DNA from: Silicimonas sp.
GTDB taxonomy: Bacteria; Pseudomonadota; Alphaproteobacteria; Rhodobacterales; Rhodobacteraceae
Length of the DNA: 64,000 nucleotides
Assembly: GCA_022820365.1 (NCBI GenBank)
Contig: JAJEFO010000088.1
Span: 1 to 64,000 of the forward strand
Reading direction: 5' to 3'
Below the pieces are notes generated by a model that did not search any database, was not told where the DNA came from, and worked only from the letters and a program-made list of their open reading frames with translations. The position numbers and the translations under genes were made by a program. This document shows, in pieces, positions 10,051 through 20,336 of the stretch (positions are counted from its first letter, which is position 1; each line of letters begins with the position of its first letter).

Positions 10051-11466
10051 TCAAGGCCCCCGGACTTGTCCGTGCGCGTTAGCAAGCTCCTTGATGGCAT
10101 CTTCCACAGGCCGTTCCGGGTCGCAGGACTTCCGGGTCTCAAGGCTCACATGCAGCAGAAACTGCTCACAGGTCGCAAGCACGCTCCTGTCGGATGTGCG
10201 CTGAATTTCGTGGCGAAGCTTTAGCTTCTTGCCCTCGCCGAGCAGAACCCTTGTCACGACCTGAACGGTTTCCCCAGCATGGGTCTCCAAGAGATAGTCT
10301 ATCTTGGTCGAAACGGTGAAGAAGCTCCGCCCAGTCGACACGTAGTCCGGGCCGGCACCAACATGTGCTAGAACCGCATCGGCGGCATCCGAAAAGACCT
10401 GCCCGTATCGGCTCTCGTTCATATGGCCGTTGTAGTCAGTCCAGTCCGACGGCACCATGCGCCGGACGGTGATCATGGGGATACGACCCAGGTCCTCTTC
10501 GCCGAGATTCGCTTCGTGGTCGGCGATCACGCGGCCCGCTGCAGTGCCTTCGCGCTTCAGGGCTCGCAGCGTCGCCACCAGATTGCGGTCCCGCAGCGCT
10601 TCCAGTTCACGGACGGAGTACACTCCGGATTGCGCATCGGACTGGTCGCAGATTTTCTTCACCAGTTCCGGCGTCAGTTCCGGCACGTCCGTGAGCTTGG
10701 TCCACGGCCATGCGAGCGCCGGGCCGAACTGCCCGACAAAATGCGCCATGCCGCCCTCGCCGCCGGCAATCCTGTACGTCTCGAAAAGGCCCATCTGGGC
10801 CCAACGGACACCGAACCCGAGCCTGATAGCGTCATCGATTTCGCCTGTCGTGGCGATGTCATCCTTTACCAGCCAAAGCGCTTCGCGCCAGACCGCTTCA
10901 AGAAACCGATCCGCGATGTGCGCGTCGATCTCCGCGCGAACGACCAAGGGCCGCATTCCGATTGACGTCAGGATCTGCGATGCCGACGCCAGAATGTCCG
11001 CGTCACCGCCGCCGGACACCAGTTCCACGAGGGGAAGCAGGTAGACCGGATTGAACGGATGGGCGACAAACAATCGGGCTCCAGAGGCAAGCCCCTTCCG
11101 CAAATCGGAGGGCTTGAAGCCGGACGTGGACGATCCCAAGGGCACGTCCGGTGCCGCTGACTCGACTTCGGCGTAGACCTTGCGCTTCAGGTCCAGCCGT
11201 TCGGGGACACTCTCCTGAACGTAGTCGACGCCAGTGACGGCCTCGACGACAGACGTCGCAAAAACGAGTTTTCCTTCATCCGGCAACGAGCGCTCATACA
11301 GCATCGGCAACGATTGCCGGGCATTCCCGATCACTTCGCCGATCTTGCGCTTTGCCTCGGAATCCGGGTCGAACACGTTGACATTCCAACCGTTCAGCAG
11401 GAATCGCGCGGCCCATCCGCCGCCGATCACGCCGCCGCCGATGATTGCCGCCGTACCGTTCCTCAC
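10051..11466 (-). CDS. lcdH: L-carnitine 3-dehydrogenase fused to a hotdog thioesterase (betainyl-CoA thioesterase-like)
   Basis: N-terminal 3-hydroxyacyl-CoA DH-type Rossmann IGGGVIGGGWAARFLLNGWNVNVFD; C-terminal SDWTDYNGHMNESRY thioesterase; GTG start overlaps the stop of the SGNH gene. Confidence 0.85.
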   Translation of the reverse strand: MRNGTAAIIGGGVIGGGWAARFLLNGWNVNVFDPDSEAKRKIGEVIGNARQSLPMLYERSLPDEGKLVFATSVVEAVTGVDYVQESVPERLDLKRKVYAEVESAAPDVPLGSSTSGFKPSDLRKGLASGARLFVAHPFNPVYLLPLVELVSGGGDADILASASQILTSIGMRPLVVRAEIDAHIADRFLEAVWREALWLVKDDIATTGEIDDAIRLGFGVRWAQMGLFETYRIAGGEGGMAHFVGQFGPALAWPWTKLTDVPELTPELVKKICDQSDAQSGVYSVRELEALRDRNLVATLRALKREGTAAGRVIADHEANLGEEDLGRIPMITVRRMVPSDWTDYNGHMNESRYGQVFSDAADAVLAHVGAGPDYVSTGRSFFTVSTKIDYLLETHAGETVQVVTRVLLGEGKKLKLRHEIQRTSDRSVLATCEQFLLHVSLETRKSCDPERPVEDAIKELANAHGQVRGP

Positions 11467-12095
11467 TGTTCCACCAGTCCTTTCACGACATCGATCAGCG
11501 CCCGACCCAACTTGCCGTGCGCCGACTCGCTCCAGTGAATTCCGTCCAGCGGATCCACTTCGATCACGGTGCCGGCGTCAAAGAACGCAGCGCCCTCCTC
11601 ACCCGCGAAACGTTCTATCCGTTCCGGCAGTCCTTCCGCTCGCGCCTCCGCACCTGAGAACATTTCTGCAAAGTCGCCTGCGGGTCGAAGTGGTGGCGGA
11701 GCGATGGCCAATGTCACCCCGACCGCACCCGAGAGTCGGGCTTCCCTGACCAGGCGCGCGACGCAAAGTGCAACGTCCTGCGCATTCAGTCCAAAGGCGT
11801 GTTTCTGGTCATTTGTACCCAAGCAGATGGCAAGCACATCAATTGGATCGTGGGAATGCAGGATTGCGGGCAGCACGGTCAGCCCGTTGCGGAACGCCCC
11901 TTCAACTGGATCATCAAGGGCGGTCGTTCTGCCAGGCAGTCCCTCGATCACGACGTTCCAATTTCCGCCAAGGCCGGAGGCCAGCACGTCGCCCCAGCGT
12001 GCGCCCGGCGGATGCACGGGCCGCGAAGCCAGATCCCCCTGGGGTGCGGTTCCGAAGCTGTTGCTGTCACCATAGATCAAGAGACGCTTGGTCAT
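11463..12095 (-). CDS. SGNH/GDSL hydrolase family protein
   Basis: LLIYGDSNSFGTAP, CLGTND, GIHWSESAHGKLG blocks. Confidence 0.9.
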   Translation of the reverse strand: MTKRLLIYGDSNSFGTAPQGDLASRPVHPPGARWGDVLASGLGGNWNVVIEGLPGRTTALDDPVEGAFRNGLTVLPAILHSHDPIDVLAICLGTNDQKHAFGLNAQDVALCVARLVREARLSGAVGVTLAIAPPPLRPAGDFAEMFSGAEARAEGLPERIERFAGEEGAAFFDAGTVIEVDPLDGIHWSESAHGKLGRALIDVVKGLVEQ

Positions 12096-12325
12096 TTCTC
12101 AGAATGTCCCACATCACGGTTCCATCCGACGGAGTGGCGGAATCAACCCGAATCGTCGAAGTGACTAGCATTCAATTGACGGCGACAACAACGGACCCTG
12201 AGGACCTCCCCGATTCCGGTGCTGCATCATGCCCCTTGCTGACATCCATCAAGCTGGCCAGTCACGCTTCCAGGTATCCATTCGACTCGGCAGGATTACT
12301 TGCCGCAATGAACTGGCTGCTGACC

Positions 12326-12598
12326 TCAGGAGCGGCGACGCGCCCGTGCACCTCCGCGCCGACCGGCTTGCACGGCAGGCTGCATGGCGGCTTCCAAGAC
12401 CTTGGTCATTGGGTGGTCCGGGAAATCCTTGCCGTGACGATCAAGCAGCAAGGCCACGACATCGGTCGCCTGGCGCCCATCCGGCCTTGAAATCGCCCAA
12501 TCCAGAAAAATCGAGCGGCACTCAGGCTCCTCGATGCCATCAATCCGGTAGCTTTCGCGGATCAATCCCTTCGGATCAAGGTCGTCGCTCATTTGCAT
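12326..12598 (-). CDS. Small conserved hypothetical protein
   Basis: 90-aa ORF with coding-like composition IRESYRIDGIEEPECRSIFLDWAISRP. Confidence 0.5.
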   Translation of the reverse strand: MQMSDDLDPKGLIRESYRIDGIEEPECRSIFLDWAISRPDGRQATDVVALLLDRHGKDFPDHPMTKVLEAAMQPAVQAGRRGGARARRRS

Positions 12599-12756
12599 GT
12601 GAACCGTTCCTGTACATTGAGCAAGCTACCTGTACGACGCGATCCTGCCAACACTCCATGCAAGCTTGATCTCTCGAATTGCCGCTTGAGACTGACCTGG
12701 GGCAACCTGCCGCGATTGCACTTGCAAAGACCCGAAAAAGACTACAGCACGCGCCT

Positions 12757-13227
12757 ATGAGCAAGAGTCTTGCACGCGTCGCCGCAACGTTGGATTCGGC
12801 AGGCCTCGCCTGCGAAATACTCGAAATGCCTGGCGAGACCCGGACGGCGGGAGACGCTGCCCGTGAGGCGGGATGCGAAATCGACCAGATAGCCAAGTCG
12901 ATCGTCTTTCGCGGCGAAGAAAGTGATTCGGTCGTCCTCTTCATTACCGCTGGCGGAAATCGCGTGGATGGCGAGAAGGCTTCCAAGACTGCAGGAGAGA
13001 CACTCGGCCGCGCTGATGCCAACTTCGTTCGTGAAAGGACCGGATTTGCGATCGGCGGAGTCGCTCCGGTCGGCCAACTGACGCCATCGCACGTGTTCCT
13101 CGACCCGAAGCTCCTGGAATTTGCCGTCGTCTATGCTGCCGCCGGAACACCGAGGCACATCTTTGCTGTTGCGCCGACGCGGCTTGCCGAGATCGCGGGT
13201 GCAAAGGTTGCGGAGTTCACGACCTAA
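12757..13227 (+). CDS. ybaK: YbaK/EbsC family aminoacyl-tRNA deacylase
   Basis: AKSIVFRGEESDSVVLFITAGGNRVDGEKA; GGVAPVGQLTPSHVFLDPKLLEF. Confidence 0.88.
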   Translation: MSKSLARVAATLDSAGLACEILEMPGETRTAGDAAREAGCEIDQIAKSIVFRGEESDSVVLFITAGGNRVDGEKASKTAGETLGRADANFVRERTGFAIGGVAPVGQLTPSHVFLDPKLLEFAVVYAAAGTPRHIFAVAPTRLAEIAGAKVAEFTT

Positions 13228-13612
13228 GCCGCTGACATCATCCGCATGATCCGCAACACATCCGGGCGCTTGCCTCCCAAGGATTGATGCGACCGCACCC
13301 GAATTGGCGATCTCCCTGGCGCCGCAATTTCACGTTGTCGCGATGCCCTCGCGGTGTGTTGAAAATCGGGAAAGGCTCGCGTACGCTGGCACGGCGCTGG
13401 CCATAGGCCAACCATCCAGCATCAGCAACGGGAGACAGTACCCAAGCATTCGTTCCGCGAGAGACAGCGCATTTCGCGCGAACCGTCGCCGCCAAATGCG
13501 GCCAGGTTCGGCGTCAAGCACCCGGTTTCCGCAGCTTGCTGCGACGCATCACCGCGATCATCTGCGCGACGGATTTGGCAAGAATCCTTGGAAGGGTCTG
13601 GAGGTAGAATTC

Positions 13613-14047
13613 ATGATCAAGAAGCTATTGAAGTCAATTCTCGCCGGACTTGTGGCGACGATCTTCTTTACTGGTGTCGGCAGCGCCGACCCCACGGGAG
13701 TCTGGCTGACCCCAAACGGCGATTCGCATATCGAGATTCGGCACTGTGGCGAAAAACTCTGCGGCAAGATCGTCTGGTTCACCGAGCCACGCAATGCGGA
13801 TGGCACACTGAAGGTTGACGAGAAGAACAAGAACGAGGCGCTGCGCACCCGGCCTATTCTCGGGCTTGAACTGATGACGGGCTTCACCGAAAGCGGCGAC
13901 GGCAAGTGGACAAAGGGCCGGATCTACAATCCCGAGGACGGCCAAACCTACCGTTCCAAACTTGAAGTGAAGGACCAAGACACACTGAATGTTTCCGGCT
14001 GCGTGCTGGTTTTCTGCAAGGCCCAAACCTGGACGCGGGTAAAGTAG
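13613..14047 (+). CDS. DUF2147 domain secreted protein
   Basis: Signal peptide MIKKLLKSILAGLVATIFFTGVGSA; DPTGVWLTPNGDSHIEIRHCGEKLCGKIVW. Confidence 0.88.
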   Translation: MIKKLLKSILAGLVATIFFTGVGSADPTGVWLTPNGDSHIEIRHCGEKLCGKIVWFTEPRNADGTLKVDEKNKNEALRTRPILGLELMTGFTESGDGKWTKGRIYNPEDGQTYRSKLEVKDQDTLNVSGCVLVFCKAQTWTRVK

Positions 14048-14074
14048 GAGCAGGCCGGCGGCGCGTCCCCGGGA

Positions 14075-14239
14075 AGTCCGGTCAGAAACTTGACACCGTC
14101 GCACATGTCCCTCGACCCGGTTCTCCATGGATGTGCCATCGGCCATGCCGCTGTCGCAATTCCGAGGCAGATCTTTGCAGGCGCGCCCGAGCATCTGGCT
14201 GAGCATTCCGGTGCCAAGGTCGCGATACTCACGACTTGA
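14075..14239 (+). pseudogene. Decayed duplicate of the YbaK C-terminus
   Basis: In-frame SPVRNLTPSHMSLDPVLHGCAIGHAAVAIPRQIFAGAPEHLAEHSGAKVAILTT* aligns without gaps to APVGQLTPSHVFLDPKLLEFAVVYAAAGTPRHIFAVAPTRLAEIAGAKVAEFTT* of the intact copy. Confidence 0.85.
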
Positions 14240-14464
14240 TGCGCCCAATCGGACCACTCGGACCGAAACGCATCCAAGCACCAGCCATCGCAGCATTGGC
14301 CGCACCCTCAACGATGGCGGCCGTCTTTCTCCCGCAGCCTTGTGTCGGCACGATGCATTCGGCGACCTTCGAGCGATCTTGACCAGCCACTGATCATCTT
14401 CAGAGCGCAGGATCGTTTTGGTTTCGTTCGCTGAATGCAGTCGTTGCCCGCCGCTTGATCCGGA

Positions 14465-16000
14465 TCACATGACGGCATCGCCGATCTCGAGTTCACGCCG
14501 GGCAATGAAGTCACGCAGTTCCTCGTCAATTGCCGGATCCAGGGCGGGCGTCTCGTACTCCGCCAGCATGGACCTTGCCTTTCGGACGGCGCGGTCGTTT
14601 GCATCCAACCGACCTTCTGCCTCCCATTGCTCGTAACTGTCGTGGTGCATGAGTTCGGGAATGACGAACGCCTCTTCGAAGTGTTCCAGCGTGTGCTTTG
14701 TACCGAGAAAGTGCGCACCGGGTTCGACTTCGTGAATCGTCGCCAACACGTCGTCAAGTTCCGAAAAGTCTATTCCCCTCAGGAACCTGTGCGTCATTTC
14801 GGCCTGCTCGGCATCAACCGCGAATTTCGCGAAGCTCTGGCATAGGGCGCCTTCAAGATAACCGGCGGTCGACAGAATGAAGTTGGCGCCGGCCAGCGCG
14901 GCTCCAAAGAGATTCCGCGCGGCCTCGTACCCGGCCTGAGCATCCAGAATCTTGGAACTCGAGCAGGCGCCGCTGCAACGCCATGGCAACTTGTAGTGAC
15001 GCGCCATCTGGCCAACCAGCAGATTGATGTGGTCAATCTCCGGTGTGCCGGCCATGGGGGCGCCAGACTTCATTGACACCGCCCCGATCCACTGTCCGAA
15101 GACGCCGGGCACCCCGGGACGTATGATCTGCGAGAATGCAATACCGGCGAGTGCCTCGGCACTGATCTGTACAAGCGATCCGATCGTGCTGGCAGGCGTG
15201 CTGGCTCCGCTGAGAACGAACGGCGTGAACAGCACCGCCTGGTTTGCCGCCGCATAGACCTTGATCGCGTCCAGCATCGTCTGGTCCCACACAAGGGGCG
15301 AGTTGCAGTTGGCAATCGACGTCATGACAGTGTGTTCGTGAACGAATTCCTCGCCAAACACGATTTCGGCCATGCTGACGCTGTCCTCGGCCCGCTCGCG
15401 TGCGGTGACCATGCCCATGAAGGGCTTGTCGGAATGTCGGATCAGGCCATAGACCATGTGCAAGTGGCGCTTGGGGACCGGTACGTCCAGTGGCTCGCAC
15501 AGCACACCACCCGACATCTGCATGCCCGGCGACATGTGAGCCAGCTTCGCGAAGTCGTTGAAGTCGGCAATGGTCGGTGACCGCCGAACTCCGTCGAGGT
15601 CGAGTACGTTCGGCGCGCCGTAGGCCAGCGTCAGGATCTGCTTGCGTCGGCCAAGCGTGATTGATCTTTCAGGATTGCGGGCGTGCATCTTGTAGCTTTC
15701 GGGCGCAGCCGAAAGCAGCTGCATCAGCAGTTGTTCATCGATCCGGACGCGATGACCCTGAACCTCTGCGCCGGCGCTCCGCCAAGCTTGGACCGCTTCG
15801 TCATCACGGAACTCCACGCCCTTTTCCCAAAGCAGTGCCATGGTCTCACGGTGAATTCGGTCGACCTGCTCGGGCGTCAGCAAGTCGACATACGGGATGC
15901 CTCGGTCCGTCTCCGGCAAGAATCGCAGCTGCTTCGACGTGCGGGAATCGCGTCTCACGACGCGGCCGCGCCGCCTTGTCATGGGCCGCGCACCGCTCAT
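14465..16000 (-). CDS. Trimethylamine methyltransferase (MttB) family protein, no in-frame amber codon
   Basis: 511-aa uninterrupted ORF; LTLAYGAPNVLDLDGVRR, FSQIIRPGVPGVFGQWIGAVSMKSGAPMAGTPE, GALCQSFAKFAVDAE blocks. Confidence 0.88.
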   Translation of the reverse strand: MSGARPMTRRRGRVVRRDSRTSKQLRFLPETDRGIPYVDLLTPEQVDRIHRETMALLWEKGVEFRDDEAVQAWRSAGAEVQGHRVRIDEQLLMQLLSAAPESYKMHARNPERSITLGRRKQILTLAYGAPNVLDLDGVRRSPTIADFNDFAKLAHMSPGMQMSGGVLCEPLDVPVPKRHLHMVYGLIRHSDKPFMGMVTARERAEDSVSMAEIVFGEEFVHEHTVMTSIANCNSPLVWDQTMLDAIKVYAAANQAVLFTPFVLSGASTPASTIGSLVQISAEALAGIAFSQIIRPGVPGVFGQWIGAVSMKSGAPMAGTPEIDHINLLVGQMARHYKLPWRCSGACSSSKILDAQAGYEAARNLFGAALAGANFILSTAGYLEGALCQSFAKFAVDAEQAEMTHRFLRGIDFSELDDVLATIHEVEPGAHFLGTKHTLEHFEEAFVIPELMHHDSYEQWEAEGRLDANDRAVRKARSMLAEYETPALDPAIDEELRDFIARRELEIGDAVM

Positions 16001-16009
16001 GGGCCTGAC

Positions 16010-16771
16010 CTAAACATTGAATGCGGCCGGGAGCGGCAGCTTCACCCTGCGGCCTCCCTCGACCTGAATGACTTGCCCTGTCACGAACCGCGACTGTTCG
16101 CTGGCCAGCCAGACCGCGACGTCACCGATATCCGAAGGCGATCCGATCCGCCCCACCGGGTGCAGGCTGCACAGCTGCTCTTCAGCCTTGGCACGATCCG
16201 GAACCCGCGCCATGTACCCATCGTTCATCTCGGTGTTGATCCAGCCTGGCGCAATGGCGTTGACGCGCACGCCCCTGGGTCCGAGGTCGATCGCCAGCGA
16301 AACCGTCAAGCCGTTGATGCCCGCCTTGGAAGTCATGTAGGCGGTATGGTCGGGGTTGCCACTGAATGCCTCGATCGAGCTTATGTTGACTATGGCCGGG
16401 TTGTCCTGCGGCGCACAGCAGGATGCAAACTGCTTGGCCATGAGGAACGGCCCGCGCAAATTGACCGCCATGACATTGTCCCACTCCGAAACCGTCAGCC
16501 GATCAAGCGGTCCGCCGGAAAGAATGCCCGCATTGTTGACCAGTACCGAGGGTCTGCCGTGGTTTTGGCGAACATGGGCAAAGAATGCGGCGACGGACGC
16601 CTCGTCAGTCGCATCGAGTTCATGACAGTGCAGATCGTCGTCATCCAAGGATTGAATGTCTCCGATCACGACGAGCGCCCCCGCCTCGTGCAGGGACCGC
16701 GCGATGGCAAGGCCGATCCCCTGCGCGCCGCCAGTCACGATTGCGACCCTATCTTTCAGACTTGCGCTCAC
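16010..16771 (-). CDS. SDR family oxidoreductase
   Basis: VAIVTGGAQGIGLAIARSLHEAG, NNAG, YMTSKAGINGL; GTG start overlapping the upstream stop (GTGA). Confidence 0.92.
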   Translation of the reverse strand: MSASLKDRVAIVTGGAQGIGLAIARSLHEAGALVVIGDIQSLDDDDLHCHELDATDEASVAAFFAHVRQNHGRPSVLVNNAGILSGGPLDRLTVSEWDNVMAVNLRGPFLMAKQFASCCAPQDNPAIVNISSIEAFSGNPDHTAYMTSKAGINGLTVSLAIDLGPRGVRVNAIAPGWINTEMNDGYMARVPDRAKAEEQLCSLHPVGRIGSPSDIGDVAVWLASEQSRFVTGQVIQVEGGRRVKLPLPAAFNV

Positions 16772-17526
16772 TTCGCTGTAAAGCCCCCGTCGACCGGCAA
16801 TGCCGTGCCCGTAACGTGCTTGCTGAGATCCGAAGCCAAGAACGCGATGGCATTGGCGATCTCGGTCGGCCCGGGCAGCCAACGCTGCGGAATCGAAGCG
16901 CGGTTCGCCTCGCGCACCTGATCCGCCGCCGCGTCACCGCGACCCGAGACCAGCATCGGCGTGTCAACCGCGCCAGGGCAGACGGCATTCACCCGGATGT
17001 TCTCGTGCGCGTGGTCAAGCGCCATGGCCCGTGTCAGGTTCACGACTGCGCCCTTGCTTGCGCAATAGGCTGCAAGGTTCGGACAGCCGACCAGCCCGAC
17101 TGTGGATCCCAGATTGACAATGCTACCGCCCCCGTACCGGCGCAGCGCGGGAATTGCTGCCCGAGACATGAAGAACGTGCCTGTGACGTTGACAGAAAGC
17201 ACCCTGTTCCAACTTTCATCAGAAGTCCCCTCTACATTGCCCCTGACGACCGCGCCTGCGGCGTTGACAAGAACGTGCAGTCCACAAAACTGCCTCTCCG
17301 CAACACTGACTGCGGAAGCGGCGAATGTGGGGTCCACGACATCGCCAAGAGCGTACGTCGCGCGTCGGTCCTCCCTGGAAATCTCGTTGCAAAGCTCTTT
17401 GGCAGCGCCCTCGTTGCGACCGGCGACTACGACATTGGCCCCTGCCTCGGCCAACACCCGAGCGGTTGCCGCACCGATTCCCGAGGTTCCACCAGTCACC
17501 AGCGCGGTTTTACCCAAGAGGTCCAA
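16768..17526 (-). CDS. SDR family oxidoreductase
   Basis: ALVTGGTSGIGAATARVLAEAGANVV, YCASKGAVVNLTRAMALDHA. Confidence 0.93.
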   Translation of the reverse strand: MDLLGKTALVTGGTSGIGAATARVLAEAGANVVVAGRNEGAAKELCNEISREDRRATYALGDVVDPTFAASAVSVAERQFCGLHVLVNAAGAVVRGNVEGTSDESWNRVLSVNVTGTFFMSRAAIPALRRYGGGSIVNLGSTVGLVGCPNLAAYCASKGAVVNLTRAMALDHAHENIRVNAVCPGAVDTPMLVSGRGDAAADQVREANRASIPQRWLPGPTEIANAIAFLASDLSKHVTGTALPVDGGFTAK

Positions 17527-17529
17527 TGC

Positions 17530-18846
17530 CTACATCTCCAGTCCGGCGTCGTGGCGACGCTTGGCGAAATTCAGCCTTACGCCCCAGCCAAGGAATGGCT
17601 GCGGCGGCGTCCCGGCTGGTCGACCCGCCTTCAGCATGATGTCGAGCAACGGAGTCGAGACGCCAGCGACAAGCTCTGCCAGGAGCTTTCCGTAAATCGT
17701 CCCGCGCACGATTCCGACGCCGTTGAGGCAGAATGCCCCGAACACGTCCGTCTCCAGTTCGCCGAAAACCGGCTCGCCGTTGCGGGAAAAGCACAAGGGG
17801 CCACCCCAGGTGTAGTCGAAGTTCAGGTCAGGCAGCATGGGAAAGCGGTTGCGCAAGGATGCCTCATGCCGGACGCGTGCCCATGTCCTGTCCCGCTCCA
17901 CCGGATTCAGGCCGGGATTGTAGCTGTAGATGTTCCGAATTAGGATTCGGCCATCGATCATCCGCCTGACCGATGTGCCGAATGGGTCGGCGGGAACTAT
18001 GCCCCAGCTGTTCCGTCCGCCCAAGTGCCTGGCTTCGTCGCCCGTCAGCGGACGGGTCAGGCTGCCCCAGGTTGCAATGGGCAGCAGATCCTTTCGATAG
18101 TAGCCGAACTGCCCGGCAAACCCGTTGTTGGCCAGTATCAGTGTGCGAACCGTGACACTGGCGTCCGGCAGGGTCAGCCGGTGCGGGACCCCGAGTTCCA
18201 TCGCTGTCACCGGACTGTCTTCAAACAACGTCACGTTGCCAGGGAGGGTCGTTGCTAGACCGCGAACCAGGGCGGCCGGCTGAACCAGGATGGTGCCCGG
18301 CGTGTAGAGACCGGAGATGTAAAATTCCGAACCCGTGATCTCTTTCAACTGGCCGGCGTCAAGCCGATCATACTCCGTGCCAAGTAGATCCAGGGCCTTC
18401 GCATACGCATTCAGCTTGGAGGCACCGCGCCCGGTGGCGGCCGCATGAATTTTCCCGGCTTCGTCCCAATCGCAGAGAATCCTATGAGATCGAACCGCCT
18501 CGCGGAGGTAGTCCTGTCCAGCCCGGTTGAGGGAAAGCTGCTCCCTTTCCGCATCAATGATTCCGGCGAAGTCCTTGGCGCGAAGGTTGTGCGCCTGATC
18601 GATGGCAAAGCCAGAGCTGCGCCCCGCCGCGTTGTTCCCGACGCGCCCGGCATCCAGCAGGACGATGCTGCAATCCGGCAAGAGTTCGCCCAGGCGACGT
18701 GCTACGGCCAGACCGGCGTACCCTGCCCCGACAATGGCGAAGTCGGACTGGAATTCGCCTTGGGCCGAAGCGGGTGGCGGCAATGGCGGCAGGATGTTCA
18801 GCCAGCCGTTGTTGTCGTCCATCTTCGGAAGCTGCTTGATCTTCAT
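17530..18846 (-). CDS. FAD-dependent oxidoreductase (DAO/PuuB-like)
   Basis: DFAIVGAGYAGLAVARRLGELLPDCSIVLLDA...GRSSGF. Confidence 0.9.
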   Translation of the reverse strand: MKIKQLPKMDDNNGWLNILPPLPPPASAQGEFQSDFAIVGAGYAGLAVARRLGELLPDCSIVLLDAGRVGNNAAGRSSGFAIDQAHNLRAKDFAGIIDAEREQLSLNRAGQDYLREAVRSHRILCDWDEAGKIHAAATGRGASKLNAYAKALDLLGTEYDRLDAGQLKEITGSEFYISGLYTPGTILVQPAALVRGLATTLPGNVTLFEDSPVTAMELGVPHRLTLPDASVTVRTLILANNGFAGQFGYYRKDLLPIATWGSLTRPLTGDEARHLGGRNSWGIVPADPFGTSVRRMIDGRILIRNIYSYNPGLNPVERDRTWARVRHEASLRNRFPMLPDLNFDYTWGGPLCFSRNGEPVFGELETDVFGAFCLNGVGIVRGTIYGKLLAELVAGVSTPLLDIMLKAGRPAGTPPQPFLGWGVRLNFAKRRHDAGLEM

Positions 18847-18854
18847 CGTCGGGC

Positions 18855-20324
18855 TCAGCCGAGATTCATCCACACGGTCTTCAATTCGCAGTACTGGTCG
18901 TGGGCGGCGAGCGACTTGTCGCGCCCGCCGAAACCGGACAGCTTGTAGCCTCCGAAGGGCGTACCTTGATCGCCCTCGCCATAGCAGTTGACCGATACGG
19001 TTCCGGCTCGCACCTGCCGCGCCGCGTTGTGCGCGGTCTTGTTCGACCGGGCGAAAATCGATGCCGCCAGCCCGTAGTCGGTGTCATTGGCCATCGCGAT
19101 GGCCTCCTCCGGCGTCCGGAAGGACATGACGGCAAGCACCGGACCAAACACCTCTTCGCGCGCGAGCCGCATTTCAGGCGTGACGTCGTCAAAAATTGTC
19201 GGCTCTACAAAGTAGCCGCCTGTGTCCGCAAGCACCCTCCTGCCGCCATGGATCAGCCTGGCCCCATCCTTCTTGGCCTGCTCGACATGGCCCAAGACCT
19301 TTTCCATATGCTCCTTCTCGATAAGTGGGCCAATGCGGCACGCAGCTTTCAGCGGATCATCGACCACCCAGCCCTGCGCCCGCTCGACGATCAGGCCGAT
19401 CAGCTCGTCGTGCAGACTCTCATGTACCAGCAGGCGGCTGTTCGACGAACAGTTCTCTCCCATGTTCCAGAAGGCGGAGTTGGCGGCATGGTCCGCGACG
19501 AGGTCGAGATCCTCGACATCCGGCATGACGATCATCGGGTTCTTGCCGCCGCATTCAAGCAGGACCCGCTTCAGGTTCGAGTCCGCCGCGTAATGCAGGA
19601 ACTGCCGCCCGGTATCCGTTGAACCCGTGAACCCGACGCAATCGACCTGCATGTGCTCGCCAAGCGCCTTGCCCACGACCTCGCCGTACCCGGGCACTAC
19701 GTTGATCACGCCGTCTGGGATGCCCGCTTCGGTCGCGATTTCGCCTAGGCGGATCGTCGACATGGATGTCTGCTCAGCCGGCTTCAGCACCATCGTGTTG
19801 CCTTCGGCAAGCGCAGGGCCAAGTTTCCAGGCCGCCATCATGACAGGAAAGTTCCATGGCAGGACCGCCGCCACCACGCCGATGGGCTCGCGCACCACCA
19901 TGGACAGGATGCCGGGATCGGACGGCGTGACCTTGTCGCAGATCTTGTCGACCGCTTCAGCATGCCAGCGAATCGTGGCGACCGTCTCAGGCAGGTCGAT
20001 GCCCAGCGCATCGGTGATCGGCTTGCCCCCTTCCAGGGCCTCGAGTTCGGCAATTTCTTCGGCATTCGCCTCGATTACCGTGGCGAAGCGTTGCAATGTC
20101 CCCTTGCGTTCGGCTGGCGACATCCGTGGCCAAGGCCCTTCATCGAATGCCTGGCGCGCTGCGGCTACCGCCTTGTCAACGTCGGCAGCCGTGCATTCGG
20201 AGATCTCTGCCAAGACCTTGCCGGTCGAAGGATTGACGGTTTCGAACGTCTTGCGCCCCGTCGCATCAACGGACCGTCCGCCGATCACGGCCTTTGTGGG
20301 ATAGGATTTCTTGTTCTCGGCCAT
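18855..20324 (-). CDS. Aldehyde dehydrogenase family protein (PuuC-like)
   Basis: VLPWNFPVMMAAWKLGPALAEGN, GFTGSTDTGR, LECGGKNPMIV, GENCSSNSRLLV, EEVFGPVLAV. Confidence 0.95.
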   Translation of the reverse strand: MAENKKSYPTKAVIGGRSVDATGRKTFETVNPSTGKVLAEISECTAADVDKAVAAARQAFDEGPWPRMSPAERKGTLQRFATVIEANAEEIAELEALEGGKPITDALGIDLPETVATIRWHAEAVDKICDKVTPSDPGILSMVVREPIGVVAAVLPWNFPVMMAAWKLGPALAEGNTMVLKPAEQTSMSTIRLGEIATEAGIPDGVINVVPGYGEVVGKALGEHMQVDCVGFTGSTDTGRQFLHYAADSNLKRVLLECGGKNPMIVMPDVEDLDLVADHAANSAFWNMGENCSSNSRLLVHESLHDELIGLIVERAQGWVVDDPLKAACRIGPLIEKEHMEKVLGHVEQAKKDGARLIHGGRRVLADTGGYFVEPTIFDDVTPEMRLAREEVFGPVLAVMSFRTPEEAIAMANDTDYGLAASIFARSNKTAHNAARQVRAGTVSVNCYGEGDQGTPFGGYKLSGFGGRDKSLAAHDQYCELKTVWMNLG

Positions 20325-20336
20325 TTTGGGAAAGCC

